64,000 nucleotides of DNA, from NCBI RefSeq assembly GCF_014651995.1, contig NZ_BMXY01000001.1, positions 62,001 to 126,000 of the forward strand, given 5' to 3'. Positions within the stretch are counted from its first letter, which is position 1; each line of letters starts with the position of its first letter. Below the pieces are notes generated by a model. It worked only from the letters and a program-made list of their open reading frames with translations. It was not told where the DNA came from and searched no databases. Source of the DNA: Cognatilysobacter xinjiangensis. Lineage in GTDB: Bacteria; Pseudomonadota; Gammaproteobacteria; Xanthomonadales; Xanthomonadaceae. The position numbers and the translations under genes are program-made. This document shows, in pieces, positions 54,702 to 63,914 of this stretch.

Positions 54702-57149
54702 GTGGCCCGAATCGATTACGACGAAGACGATGATGCCGGCCAGGCCGGCACCCGGCCGCAATGGCGGCGTCGGCTGATCACGGGCGTGCTGGTGGTGCTG
54801 GGGCTGGGGCTCGGCTTCCTCATTCCCTACGTCACCTACCTCAACCACGAGGTCGGCGAGCGCTTCGGCCAGTTGCGATGGCAGCTGCCCACGCGCGTAT
54901 ACGCGAGGCCGCTGGAGCTGGCGACCGGCGTCGCGCTCGATGCCGCCACGCTCAGGACCGAGCTTGAAGCCGCCGCCTACCGCGCGGGCGACGGCAGGCG
55001 CGCCGGCACCTATGCGCAGGACGGTTCGCGCTGGACGGTCTCGAGCCGGGGCTTCAATGACGTCGACGGCGCCGTCCGTGCGCGTCGCGTCGAGGTAACG
55101 CTCTCTGGCGGCCGCGTGCTCGGCCTGCGCGATCCCGACAGCCGAGCCACGTTGCGCGCGCACCGCCTCGATCCCGCGCGCATCGCCACGCTCTACGGGC
55201 AGAAGCAGGAAGAGCGCCGGCTGGTGCGCATCAACGAGGTGCCCGACCTGCTCGTCACCGGCCTGCAGGCCGTAGAGGACCGCGATTTCAACCGCCATTT
55301 CGGCATCGATCTCTCCGGCATGGCGCGCGCCGTGCTCGTCAACCTGCGCACCGGCGACCGCCGCCAGGGCGCCAGCACGCTCACCCAGCAGCTTGCGCGT
55401 TCGGGCCTGCTCGGCATCGGGCAGGAACAGACGTTCACGCGCAAGTTCAACGAAATCATCTACGCGATGCTGATCGAGGCGCGCTACGACAAGAGCGTGA
55501 TCCTCGAGGCCTATTTCAACCAGGTCTACATCGGCCAGCGCGGCTCGCAGGCGATCCGCGGCGTCGCCGCCGGCGCCGAGTTCTGGTTCGGCCGCGACCT
55601 CAAGGACCTCACCACCGAGCAGATCGCGCTGCTGATCGGCATCGTGCGCGGGCCGTCGTACTACGACCCGCGCGTGCATGCCGATCGTGCGCGCGAGCGT
55701 CGCAATTTCGTGCTCGACAAGATGCTCGAGACCAGCCTGATCGACCAGGCCGAGCACGACCGCGCGCAGAAGGCGCCGCTGGGCATCACCGAGAACCCGA
55801 CTTCGCTCGCGCCGAACCGCTTCCCGGCCTACGTCGACCTGGTGCGGCGCCAGCTGGCGCGCGACTACCCGAGCGAGGCGCTGGGTGGCGCCGGCCTCAG
55901 CGTGATGACCGGAATGTCGCCGTCGGCGCAGGCGTATTCCGAAGGCGCGGTCACCAAGACGCTGAAATCGCTCGAGTCCAAGAAGCGTCCCGAGCTGCAG
56001 ACCGGCATGGTGGTGACCGACGTGCACCGCGGCGAGGTGGTCGCGGTGGTCGGCGCGCGCCAGGTGTCGGAGCACGGCTTCAACCGTGCGATCGAGGCGC
56101 AACGCCCGGTGGGCTCGCTGCTCAAGCCGTTCGTCTACCTGCTGGCGTTGGCCGAGCCGGACAAGTGGTCGCTGGCGAGCTATGTCGAGGACGCGCCGAT
56201 CACGGTGAAGATCCCGGGCAGCAAGTCGTGGACGCCGGGCAATTCCGACGGGCGCAGTCGCGGCACGGTGCGCCTGGTCGATGCGCTCGCGCTGTCGCTG
56301 AACCAGGCGACGGTGCGCGTGGGCATGCAGGTCACGCCGCAGCGCCTGGCCGATCTGATCCGCACGCTGGCGGGCATCGAGATCGAGGGCAACGTCAATC
56401 CGTCGCTGATCCTCGGCGCGGTCGACCAGAGCCCGTATGCGATGGCGCAGCTCTACCAGTTCCTCGCCTCGGGCGGACAGATCCAGCCGCTGCGCGCGGT
56501 GCGCGGCGTGCTCGATGCCAATGGGCGCGCGCTCAATCGCTACGACAAGCCGGCGGCGCCCGCACAGCCGGGCGATGCGGTCGCGGCCCGTCTGGTGACG
56601 GTCGGCCTGCAGCAGGTGGTCAGCCGCGGCACCGCGCGGCAGCTGGTGAACGACGGCCTCGGCAGGCTGTCGCCCGCCGGCAAGACCGGTACGTCCAACG
56701 ACGGCCGTGACAGCTGGTATGCCGGCTACACGGGCGACCATCTCGCCGTGGTCTGGGTCGGCAACGACCAGAACAAGACCACCGGCCTGTACGGCGCGAC
56801 CGGCGCCATGCGTGTCTGGTCCGCGCTGTTCGCACGACTGCCCACGGCGCCGCTGGCGGTGCCGGACGAGGGACTGGACTGGCGCTGGGTGACCGGCAGC
56901 CACACCACCGACCCCGGCTGCCCGGGCTCCGAGCGCTTCCCGTTCGTGCCGGGCTATGCGCCGTCGTCGACGCCGTGCCCCTACGGCTCGCCGAGCGCGC
57001 CGGCCGTCGAAGAAGCGGCCGGCAGCGAAGACGAAGGCGGCGGCTTCTGGAGCCGCCTGTTCGGCGGCGGCTCCGATGCCGAGCCCGACCCCGCCAAGCG
57101 CCTGCCGCAGCAGCCCGCACCGGCGCCGGTCGACGGAGGCCAGCGATGA
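54702..57149 (+). CDS. mrcB: Penicillin-binding protein 1B
   Basis: A bifunctional class A PBP that polymerises and cross-links peptidoglycan. The start is probably the GTG at 54702 (reads ARIDYDEDDDAGQ), giving 815 residues. It has a cytoplasmic tail, a membrane anchor near residues 25-45, a UB2H-like region, the transglycosylase domain with AVEDRDFNRHFGID and GASTLTQQLARSG, and the transpeptidase with catalytic Ser472 in GSLLKP, SLNQ, and KTGTSND. The C-terminal tail is acidic and Gly-rich. Its stop overlaps the following lipoprotein gene as ATGA. Confidence 0.95.
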   Translation: MARIDYDEDDDAGQAGTRPQWRRRLITGVLVVLGLGLGFLIPYVTYLNHEVGERFGQLRWQLPTRVYARPLELATGVALDAATLRTELEAAAYRAGDGRRAGTYAQDGSRWTVSSRGFNDVDGAVRARRVEVTLSGGRVLGLRDPDSRATLRAHRLDPARIATLYGQKQEERRLVRINEVPDLLVTGLQAVEDRDFNRHFGIDLSGMARAVLVNLRTGDRRQGASTLTQQLARSGLLGIGQEQTFTRKFNEIIYAMLIEARYDKSVILEAYFNQVYIGQRGSQAIRGVAAGAEFWFGRDLKDLTTEQIALLIGIVRGPSYYDPRVHADRARERRNFVLDKMLETSLIDQAEHDRAQKAPLGITENPTSLAPNRFPAYVDLVRRQLARDYPSEALGGAGLSVMTGMSPSAQAYSEGAVTKTLKSLESKKRPELQTGMVVTDVHRGEVVAVVGARQVSEHGFNRAIEAQRPVGSLLKPFVYLLALAEPDKWSLASYVEDAPITVKIPGSKSWTPGNSDGRSRGTVRLVDALALSLNQATVRVGMQVTPQRLADLIRTLAGIEIEGNVNPSLILGAVDQSPYAMAQLYQFLASGGQIQPLRAVRGVLDANGRALNRYDKPAAPAQPGDAVAARLVTVGLQQVVSRGTARQLVNDGLGRLSPAGKTGTSNDGRDSWYAGYTGDHLAVVWVGNDQNKTTGLYGATGAMRVWSALFARLPTAPLAVPDEGLDWRWVTGSHTTDPGCPGSERFPFVPGYAPSSTPCPYGSPSAPAVEEAAGSEDEGGGFWSRLFGGGSDAEPDPAKRLPQQPAPAPVDGGQR

Positions 57150-57667
57150 AGCACGTACTTTGCGTCGTCCTTCTGCTCGTACTCGCCGGTTGCGCGACGT
57201 CGCCCCCGCCGAGCCCCGCGCCCGCGTTCGACGCCGCGGCTGCCGTCGCCACGATCCGTGCTGCCGGGGCCGAGCTGCCGACCGAACTCGACGTGCAGCC
57301 CTTGCAGGATCCGCTGGTCACCGACCTGCGCGAGCAGGCGCGCGCCGACGAGCAGGCCGGGCGTTTCGATGATGCGGCGTCCGCGCTCGACCACGCACTC
57401 GCCGAACGCCCCGACGACCCCGCGGTGCTGCAGGAGCGCGCCGAGCTCGCGCTGCTGCAGCGCCAGCCCGACGCCGCATTCGCGTTCGCCCAGCGCGCGC
57501 GGCGTGTCGGCCCGACGGTGGGCCCGCTCTGCCGTCGCTCGGTGCAGACGCTGCTGCAGGTCGAGCGCATCCGCGCGCAGATGGGCGACGACGCCGCGAC
57601 CGCGCGCGCCGACGCGCTCGCGAGCGAGCGCGACGCCTGCACGGTCAAGCCGCCGCCGCGGTACTGA
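57146..57667 (+). CDS. Tetratricopeptide lipoprotein
   Basis: The 173-residue protein starts MKHVLCVVLLLVLAGCATS with lipobox LAGC (Cys16), a GGAGG site 6 bases upstream and a 4-base overlap with mrcB. The mature part holds TPR-like helices (ARADEQAGRFDDAASALDHA, PAVLQERAELALLQRQPDAA). Coupled translation with PBP1B suggests that it could assist wall synthesis, by analogy with the lipoprotein activator LpoB, though it is not homologous by eye. The function is inferred only from context. Confidence 0.8.
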   Translation: MKHVLCVVLLLVLAGCATSPPPSPAPAFDAAAAVATIRAAGAELPTELDVQPLQDPLVTDLREQARADEQAGRFDDAASALDHALAERPDDPAVLQERAELALLQRQPDAAFAFAQRARRVGPTVGPLCRRSVQTLLQVERIRAQMGDDAATARADALASERDACTVKPPPRY

Positions 57668-57668
57668 G

Positions 57669-59744
57669 ATGACGTCGTCCCGCCTGGCCGACGCGAGCCG
57701 TGCGGCGCTCGCCGATGGCGGCCAGCTCGCCGGCGGGATCGACGGCTTCCGCGCGCGCCCCGCGCAGCAGGACCTGTCGGCCGCGATCGCCGAGGCCTTC
57801 GACACGCGCGGCACGCTGCTGGCCGAGGCCGGCACCGGCACCGGCAAGACATTCGCCTACCTCGTGCCCGCGCTGCTGTCGGGCAAGAAGACGATCATCT
57901 CGACCGGCACGCGCGCGCTGCAGGACCAGCTCTACCACCGCGACCTGCCGCGCGTGCGCGACGCGCTCGGCGTCGGCTTCCGCAGCGCGCTGCTCAAGGG
58001 GCGCGCGAACTACCTCTGCCATTACCGCATGCGGCAGGCGCAGGGCGGTGCGGATCTCGTTCCCGGGCTGAAGGACGCCGGCGCACGCTTCTCCACGCGC
58101 GAGCAGGCCGCGCAGTTCGAGCGCATCGTGGCCTGGTCCGGCCGTACGCGCATGGGCGACCTCGCCGAACTCGCCGACCTGCCGGAGGATTCGCCGCTGC
58201 ACGCGCTGGTGACCAGCACGGCGGAGAACTGCCTCGGCACCGAATGCCCGTTCTTCCAGGAGTGCTTCGTCGTCGCGGCGCGCCAGCGCGCCCAGGCCGC
58301 GGACGTGGTGGTCGTCAACCATCACCTGCTGCTGGCCGACCTCGCACTCAAGCAGGAAGGCTTCGGCGAAATCCTGCCGGGCGCGGAAGCCTTCGTCATC
58401 GACGAGGCGCACCAGCTGCCGGAGCTCGCCGCGCAGTTCTTCGGCGAATCGCTCAGCGCACGGCCATTGGTCGAACTCGCGCGCGACACGTTGCTCGAAT
58501 GCCGCCAGGTGCCGGCGGCGCTCGCCAGTCTGCAGGCGCCGGCGAACGAACTCGAGCACTGCGTACGACTTCTGCGCACGTCGATGGACCTGCTGCCCGT
58601 GCGTGGCACGCGTCGGCGCGCACAGGAGGAACTCGCTGTCGAAGCCGCATTCGACGCGCTCGACGACGCGCTGGCCGCGTTGCAGGACGCGCTGCGCCCG
58701 CTGGCGGCGGCGTCGCCCGGTTTCGACAGCTGCCTCGCGCGCGCCGACGAGTTCCGCGGGCGTCTCGATCGCTGGCGCAACGAGGCCGACCACGATGCGC
58801 CGGTCGAAGCCGAAGACGACGAACCGGAAGCGGACGACGCACCGCCGCGCCGCCGCAACGACGGCAGCGTGCTCTGGTACGAGCTCAGTGCGCGCGGCTT
58901 CCGACTGTCGCGCACGCCGCTCGACGTCGCCGGCCCGCTCGCGCAGCACCGTGCGCGCACGCAGGCGGCGTGGGTGTTCACGTCGGCGACGCTCGCCGTC
59001 GGCGGCCGCTTCGAGCACTTCTCGATCAAGCTCGGCCTGTGGCAGCCGCAGACGATGCTGGCGCCGAGCCCGTTCGACTGGCAGTCGCAGGCGCTGTGCT
59101 ACGTGCCGCGCGGGCTGCCCGAGCCTTCGGCGCGCGACTACACCGCGGCGGTGATCGACGCCGTGCGTCCGGTGCTGCAGGCCTCCGGCGGCCGTGCCTT
59201 CCTGCTGTTCGCCTCGCATCGTGCGTTGCGCGAGTCGGCCGAGCTGTTGCGCGACGGCCCGTGGCCGCTGTTCGTACAGGGCGAGGCGCCGCGCTCGGTG
59301 CTGCTGGAACGCTTCCGTGCATCGGGCAATGGCGTGCTGCTGGGCGCTGCGAGCTTCCGCGAGGGCGTCGACGTGGCCGGCGACGCGCTCAGCGTGGTCG
59401 TCATCGACAAGCTGCCGTTCGCGGCGCCCGACGATCCCGTGTTCGAGGCGCGCCTGGATGCGATCCGCCGCAACGGCGGCGTGCCGTTCCGCGACGAGCA
59501 ACTGCCGCAGGCGGTGATCACGCTCAAGCAGGGCGTCGGCCGCCTGATCCGCACCGAGACCGATCGCGGCGTGCTGGTGCTCTGCGATCCGCGGCTGGTC
59601 AACCGCCAGTACGGTCGCGTGTTCTTCAACTCGCTGCCGCCGTTTCCCAAGACCCGCGACCTCGCGCCGGTGCGCGAATTCTTCGGCGTCGCCGACCTGC
59701 CCGACGCCGACGATCCGCAACAGCCCCTGCTCGGCTTCGCCTGA
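57669..59744 (+). CDS. DinG/YoaA-family Fe-S DNA helicase
   Basis: An XPD-like 5'-3' helicase of 691 residues. Walker A GTGTGKT at 55-61, FIDEAH-type VIDEAHQL with DEAH at 245-248, and four candidate cluster cysteines Cys117, Cys188, Cys193 and Cys199 (GRANYLC, ENCLGTECPFFQEC). Later motifs are VFTSATLA and VGRLIRTETDRGVLVLCDPRL. In E. coli, YoaA works with the chi subunit of DNA polymerase III, and DinG resolves R-loops. The length is nearer to YoaA (636) than to exonuclease-bearing DinG. It begins one base after the previous stop. Confidence 0.9.
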   Translation: MTSSRLADASRAALADGGQLAGGIDGFRARPAQQDLSAAIAEAFDTRGTLLAEAGTGTGKTFAYLVPALLSGKKTIISTGTRALQDQLYHRDLPRVRDALGVGFRSALLKGRANYLCHYRMRQAQGGADLVPGLKDAGARFSTREQAAQFERIVAWSGRTRMGDLAELADLPEDSPLHALVTSTAENCLGTECPFFQECFVVAARQRAQAADVVVVNHHLLLADLALKQEGFGEILPGAEAFVIDEAHQLPELAAQFFGESLSARPLVELARDTLLECRQVPAALASLQAPANELEHCVRLLRTSMDLLPVRGTRRRAQEELAVEAAFDALDDALAALQDALRPLAAASPGFDSCLARADEFRGRLDRWRNEADHDAPVEAEDDEPEADDAPPRRRNDGSVLWYELSARGFRLSRTPLDVAGPLAQHRARTQAAWVFTSATLAVGGRFEHFSIKLGLWQPQTMLAPSPFDWQSQALCYVPRGLPEPSARDYTAAVIDAVRPVLQASGGRAFLLFASHRALRESAELLRDGPWPLFVQGEAPRSVLLERFRASGNGVLLGAASFREGVDVAGDALSVVVIDKLPFAAPDDPVFEARLDAIRRNGGVPFRDEQLPQAVITLKQGVGRLIRTETDRGVLVLCDPRLVNRQYGRVFFNSLPPFPKTRDLAPVREFFGVADLPDADDPQQPLLGFA

Positions 59745-59762
59745 AGCTGCGATCATGCCGCG

Positions 59763-60470
59763 ATGAAACTGCTCGCCTTCGAAACCGCCACCGAAGCCTG
59801 CTCCGTCGCGCTGAGCGTGGACGGCGAGGTCGTCGAACGCTTCGAGATCGCGCCGCGCCGCCATGCCGAGCTCGCACTGCCCTGGGCCGATGCGCTGCTC
59901 GCCGACGCGGGCCTCGCACGCTCGCAGCTGGATGCCGTCGCCGTCGGTCGCGGCCCCGGCGCATTCACCGGCGTGCGCCTGGCGATCGCGATCGCGCAGG
60001 GTGTGGCGCTGGGGCTTGATCGCCCGCTCGTGCCGGTGTCGACGCTGGCCGCGCTCGCGCTGCCTGCGGCACGGGCGAACCCCGGCGCGCCGGTGCTCGC
60101 GGCGATCGACGCGCGCATGGGCGAGCTCTACGTCGCCGGCTATCGCGTCGTGGACAACGTGCTGGATCCGCTGCTCGACGAGGCGCTGCTGTCGGCGTCG
60201 CAGGTGGCGGTGGACGGGGACGGCTGGCGCGGCGTCGGTACCGGCTTCGGCGCGGGCGACGCGGCGCTCGCGACGCACCTCGCCGCGCAACTCGCGCATG
60301 TCGACGCCACCGCACTGCCGCATGCCGGCGACGTCGTGCGCATCGCGGCGCAGGTCTTCGCGAGCGGCGGCGCGATCGCGCCGGAACTCGTCGAGCCGGC
60401 CTACCTGCGCAACAACGTCGCGATGACGCTGGTCGAGCAGCAGGCGTTCCGCGAATCGAAGAACCGCTGA
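59763..60470 (+). CDS. tsaB: TsaB, t6A-modification complex subunit
   Basis: A 235-residue partner of TsaD in synthesis of N6-threonylcarbamoyl-adenosine on tRNAs reading ANN codons. It starts MKLLAFETATEACSVALSVDG; VGRGPGAFTGVRLAIAIAQG is the dimerisation helix motif, followed by AAIDARMGELYVAGY. An imperfect -10 (GATCAT) lies exactly 6 bases before the ATG, again compatible with a leaderless transcript. It is often beside yoaA in gammaproteobacteria, which supports both calls. Confidence 0.95.
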   Translation: MKLLAFETATEACSVALSVDGEVVERFEIAPRRHAELALPWADALLADAGLARSQLDAVAVGRGPGAFTGVRLAIAIAQGVALGLDRPLVPVSTLAALALPAARANPGAPVLAAIDARMGELYVAGYRVVDNVLDPLLDEALLSASQVAVDGDGWRGVGTGFGAGDAALATHLAAQLAHVDATALPHAGDVVRIAAQVFASGGAIAPELVEPAYLRNNVAMTLVEQQAFRESKNR

Positions 60471-60545
60471 TCGCCCATCGCGCGCCGTGGTTCGCGCGAT
60501 GGATCCGGAACTCGCGATGGACCGGGCGGCGCCGCGCCCGCGTCC

Positions 60546-61424
60546 TCAATCGTCGACCAGCGTGCCTTCCGGCCGGAACCACCACGTACGCGTGACGTGC
60601 AGGATGTCCGGGTCTTCCTTGGTGCGCGGCAGCGGCGGGTAGGGCTCGGCCATCGCGGCAATTCGGAGCGCCGCCTGGTCGAGCGCGGGAATGCCGCTGG
60701 ACTGCACGATGTCCGAGCGTTCCACGCTGCCGTTGCGGCGCACCGCGATGGTGATGACGACCTGTCCCGACAGCCGGCGACGACGCACTTCCTCGGGATA
60801 GTTGAGGTTGCCGACGCGCTCGACGCGGTCCACCCATTCGCGCAGATAGCCCGCCCACACGTATTCCTGCGTGCTCGCCGAGACGAACTTGCGCTTGGGC
60901 CGCTTGGCGTAGCGCTGCGAGCGCAGGTGCAGCTCCGCGGCGAGCCGCGCCATGCGCGCGTCGCGTTCGATCTTCTCGTCGCCCACCGGCGCGGGCACCG
61001 CGGTCGGCGTCGGCGTGGCCTGCGGCGTGGGCGTGGTGGCCGTGCCGCGCGCGCTGCTGACGATGCGCGCCTGCGGCGGCGGTGCTGGCGCGGGCGACTG
61101 CGCGCGCAGCTCGCGCGGCGCGACGCCCGGCTCGGCCTGCGGTGCGGTGCCGACTTGTGGCTCGCGCGGGCGCGTGGTCTTCTCGTGCTCGCCGCCGCCC
61201 TCGTTGCTGGCCTGCGCGAGGAAGTCGGCCTGCCTGGGCGTCAGCGCGCTCTGCGTCTCGGTGAAGATCACATCGAGCGTCGGCACCACCGGCGCCGCCG
61301 CCTCCGGCGCGAAGCCGACCGCGAGGATCACGAACAGGTGCAGCGCCAGCGAGATCGCGAGGGTGACGCCCAGCCGCCGCGATTCCACGATGCCCGGCGC
61401 CTGCTCGGTCACGACGGCCGCCAT
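60546..61424 (-). CDS. TonB-like energy-transducing protein
   Basis: A 292-residue inner-membrane protein starting MAAVVTEQAPGIVESRRLGV at the ATG at 61424; the alternative ATG at 61454 overlaps gshB. A single membrane segment at about 18-38, a periplasmic linker rich in Pro, Ala and Thr (about 85-160), then a TonB C-terminal domain (LNYPEEVRRRRLSGQVVITI, then IPALDQAALRIAAMAEPYPPL). No ExbB or ExbD lies beside it. It follows gshB 4 bases later. It is probably an accessory TonB, or one adapted to type IV pilus or envelope function. Confidence 0.85.
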   Translation of the reverse strand: MAAVVTEQAPGIVESRRLGVTLAISLALHLFVILAVGFAPEAAAPVVPTLDVIFTETQSALTPRQADFLAQASNEGGGEHEKTTRPREPQVGTAPQAEPGVAPRELRAQSPAPAPPPQARIVSSARGTATTPTPQATPTPTAVPAPVGDEKIERDARMARLAAELHLRSQRYAKRPKRKFVSASTQEYVWAGYLREWVDRVERVGNLNYPEEVRRRRLSGQVVITIAVRRNGSVERSDIVQSSGIPALDQAALRIAAMAEPYPPLPRTKEDPDILHVTRTWWFRPEGTLVDD

Positions 61425-61428
61425 CGCG

Positions 61429-62376
61429 TCAGCCGACCCGTGCCTCGATCGCATCGAACAGCAGGCCGGCGATGTTCAGGCCGAACTGCGCGTCGAGCTC
61501 GCGGATGCAGGTCGGGCTCGTCACGTTGACCTCGGTGAGATGCCCGCCGATCACGTCGAGGCCGACGAAGATCATCCCGCGCGCCTTCATTTCCGGCCCG
61601 ACCTGCGCGGCGATCCAGCGGTCGCGCTCGGTCAGCGGGCGGCCCTCGCCGCGGCCGCCGGCCGCGAGGTTGCCGCGGAACTCATCCCCTTGCGGGATGC
61701 GCGCCAGGCAGTAATCGACCGGCACGCCGTCCACCAGCAGGATGCGTTTGTCGCCGTCGACGATCTCCGGCAGGTAGCGCTGCGCCATCGCCAGATGGCT
61801 GCCGCCCTGCGTCAGGGTCTCGAGGATCACGTTGAGGTTCGGCTCGCCGGCCTGCGCGCGGAAGATCGATCGGCCACCCATGCCGTCCAGCGGCTTGAGC
61901 ACCGCCTGGCCGTGCCCGGTGACGAAACGCTTCAGCTCCGCGGCGTCGCGGCTGACCAGCGCCGGCGGGCAGCACTGCGGAAACAGCAGCGCGGCGAGCT
62001 TCTCGTTGTAGTCGCGCAGGCCCTGCGGATCGTTGACCACCAGCGCGCCGGCGCGCTGCGCGATGCCGAGGATCTGGGTGTCGTGGATGTACTGGTCGTC
62101 GACCGGCGGGTCCTTGCGCATCAGCACGACGTGACCCGTACCCAGTTCGAGCTGTGACGCCTCGCCCAGTTCGAACCATCCGGCCGGGTCGTCGACCACC
62201 TTCAGCGGCGCCACGGCGGCGAAGGCGCGACCATCGCGGACCGCGAGCCCGCCGGGCAGCACGTAGTGCAGCCGGTGGCCGCGGCGCTGGGCCTCGAGCA
62301 GCATCGCGAACGTGGAATCCTTGGCGATCTTGATGGAACCGATGGGGTCCATCACGACGACGATGTCGAGGGGCAT
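61429..62376 (-). CDS. gshB: Glutathione synthetase
   Basis: An ATP-grasp ligase that adds glycine to gamma-glutamylcysteine. The 315 residues start MPLDIVVVMDPIGSIKIAKD; MDPIGSIK is the family N-terminal motif. The ATP-binding segments include QAVLKPLDGMGGRSIFRA and the metal-binding LTEVNVTSPTCIRELD. Placement divergent from pilG is typical of pseudomonads and xanthomonads. It forms a probable operon with the TonB-like gene. Confidence 0.96.
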   Translation of the reverse strand: MPLDIVVVMDPIGSIKIAKDSTFAMLLEAQRRGHRLHYVLPGGLAVRDGRAFAAVAPLKVVDDPAGWFELGEASQLELGTGHVVLMRKDPPVDDQYIHDTQILGIAQRAGALVVNDPQGLRDYNEKLAALLFPQCCPPALVSRDAAELKRFVTGHGQAVLKPLDGMGGRSIFRAQAGEPNLNVILETLTQGGSHLAMAQRYLPEIVDGDKRILLVDGVPVDYCLARIPQGDEFRGNLAAGGRGEGRPLTERDRWIAAQVGPEMKARGMIFVGLDVIGGHLTEVNVTSPTCIRELDAQFGLNIAGLLFDAIEARVG

Positions 62377-62478
62377 GGCTCAAGCCGCGGTCGGGGCTGC
62401 CGATGGTATCAGTGGGGCAGGTGGGGACCTGACGCAAAGTGCCACTTCTTCAGTTTCGTCGTGACGAAAAATGCCTGC

Positions 62479-62507
62479 TTGACAGGCTCGTCCCGGCTTG
62501 GAATATA
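62479..62507 (+). promoter_or_regulatory. pilG promoter
   Basis: A full -35 TTGACA (62479-62484) and an AATATA -10 (62502-62507) with 17 bases between make this the only textbook sigma-70-like pair in the window. The -35 lies inside the dyad GCCTG / CAGGC (62473-62487), so a repressor or activator site overlaps it. Confidence 0.6.
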
Positions 62508-62514
62508 GGGTCGC

Positions 62515-62533
62515 GCGCCGCCTCACGCGGCGC
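62515..62533 (+). promoter_or_regulatory. Leader hairpin of pilG
   Basis: A 7-bp perfect stem GCGCCGC / GCGGCGC with a CTCAC loop occurs at the start of the predicted transcript. It is followed by the ribosome-binding site GGGGGA 7 bases before the ATG. It may protect the 5' end; regulation is unproven. Confidence 0.4.
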
Positions 62534-62547
62534 TGGGGGATTTACGA

Positions 62548-62946
62548 ATGCAGGATGACGCCCGCAACGGCAGCCTGGGCGGCCTCAAGGTCATGGTCAT
62601 CGACGACTCGAAGACCATCCGACGCACGGCCGAAACGCTGCTCAAGCGCGAGGGCTGCGACGTGGTCACCGCCTCGGACGGCTTCGAGGCGCTGGCGAAG
62701 ATCGCGGACCAGCAGCCGCAGATCATCTTCGTCGACGTGATGATGCCCAGGCTGGACGGTTACCAGACCTGTGCGCTGATCAAGAACAACCAGAACTTCA
62801 AGGCCACGCCGGTGATCATGCTGTCCTCCAAGGACGGCCTGTTCGACAAGGCCCGCGGTCGCATCGTCGGTTCGGAGCAGTACCTGACCAAGCCGTTCAC
62901 CCGCGAAGAACTGCTCGACGCGATCCGCAAGCACGTCAACGCCTGA
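62548..62946 (+). CDS. pilG: PilG, response regulator of twitching motility (Chp system)
   Basis: A CheY-like single-domain receiver of 132 residues that promotes pilus extension. After a 12-residue tail comes KVMVIDDSKTIRRTAETLLK, the phosphoacceptor Asp in IIFVDVMMPRLDGYQTC, and the conserved Lys in QYLTKPFTREELLDAI. It is the first gene of pilGHIJ, behind a recognisable promoter. Resemblance to P. aeruginosa PilG is strong, including the GGLKVMVIDDSKTIRR start. Confidence 0.94.
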   Translation: MQDDARNGSLGGLKVMVIDDSKTIRRTAETLLKREGCDVVTASDGFEALAKIADQQPQIIFVDVMMPRLDGYQTCALIKNNQNFKATPVIMLSSKDGLFDKARGRIVGSEQYLTKPFTREELLDAIRKHVNA

Positions 62947-62964
62947 CCGGGGGGTAGGGCACCA

Positions 62965-63330
62965 ATGGCACGCATTCTCCTGATCGAAGACTCGCCGACC
63001 GAGTCGGCGGTGATGTCCCAGCTGCTCGAGCGCAACGGCCACGAGGTCATCACCTCCGGCAGCGCCGAGGACGGCATCGAGACCTGCCGCCGCGAACGGC
63101 CGGACCTCGTCCTCATGGACGTCGTCCTGCCGGGCATGAACGGCTTCCAGGCCACCCGCGCGCTCTCGCGCGACGCGGACACCAAGGCCATTCCTGTGCT
63201 GATCGTCAGCACCAAGGGCATGGACACCGACAAGGCATGGGGCCTTCGCCAGGGCGCGAAGGACTACATCGTCAAGCCGCCGCGCGAGGACGAGCTCATC
63301 GCGCGCATCAACGAAGCGTTGGGCGCCTGA
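62965..63330 (+). CDS. pilH: PilH, second CheY-like response regulator of the Chp system
   Basis: The 121-residue receiver starts MARILLIEDSPTESAVMSQL. The phosphoacceptor lies in LVLMDVVLPGMNGFQATRA, and KPPREDELIARINEALGA closes the fold. In P. aeruginosa, PilH opposes PilG and affects pilus retraction. It starts 18 bases after pilG with a purine-rich ribosome-binding site, and pilI follows after two bases. Confidence 0.94.
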   Translation: MARILLIEDSPTESAVMSQLLERNGHEVITSGSAEDGIETCRRERPDLVLMDVVLPGMNGFQATRALSRDADTKAIPVLIVSTKGMDTDKAWGLRQGAKDYIVKPPREDELIARINEALGA

Positions 63331-63332
63331 CG

Positions 63333-63881
63333 ATGGACATCACGATGAGCCCGTTCGACGTGCTCGTCGACTACGAGCGCCGCTCGCTCGCGCATGTCGC
63401 GGGCCTGCCGGAACAGCTCGACGCGCCCGGCCTGTGGCGCGGCGTCGGCTATCGCGTCGGCTCGCGCCGCCTCGCCTCGGAGTTCGGCGAGGTCCGCGAA
63501 ATCCTTTCCGTCCCGCAGATCACGCCGGTGCCCGGCACGCAGCCGTGGATGCTGGGCGTGGCCAACGTGCGCGGCGGCCTGCTGCCGATCGTCGACCTCA
63601 AGCAGTTCCTCGAGGGCGAGCGCACGGTTCTGAACGAATCGATGCGCGTGCTGCTGGTGCGCCAGCCCGGCGGCGACGTCGCGGTGCTGGTCGACGAGCT
63701 GTTCGGCCAGCGCTCGTTCGTCGAGGAACAGCAGCTTTCCGAGGACGACACCGCGCCGCTGGCCCAGGGCCGCTACGCGCATTTCGTCGATCGCGCCTAC
63801 CACCTGGGCGGGCATGTCTGGGGCGTCTTCAGCCTCGACCGCCTCGCCCGCACCCCCGAATTCCGACAAGCCGCCAACTGA
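63333..63881 (+). CDS. pilI: PilI, CheW-like adaptor of the Chp system
   Basis: A 182-residue adaptor linking the chemoreceptor PilJ to the kinase ChpA. It starts MDITMSPFDVLVDYERRSLA; an ATG at 63345 is an alternative. CheW features are ILSVPQITPVPGTQPWMLGV, ANVRGGLLPIVDLKQFL and VLVDELFGQRSF. Operon position between pilH and pilJ fits. Confidence 0.93.
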   Translation: MDITMSPFDVLVDYERRSLAHVAGLPEQLDAPGLWRGVGYRVGSRRLASEFGEVREILSVPQITPVPGTQPWMLGVANVRGGLLPIVDLKQFLEGERTVLNESMRVLLVRQPGGDVAVLVDELFGQRSFVEEQQLSEDDTAPLAQGRYAHFVDRAYHLGGHVWGVFSLDRLARTPEFRQAAN

Positions 63882-63914
63882 CGGCCCCGAGCACGAAGAC
63901 CTGAGGTTCAACTC

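Noticed and set aside
57645-60323. Long minus-strand open frame opposite the helicase and tsaB
   Set aside because: Same high-GC artefact; two well-supported genes occupy the plus strand.
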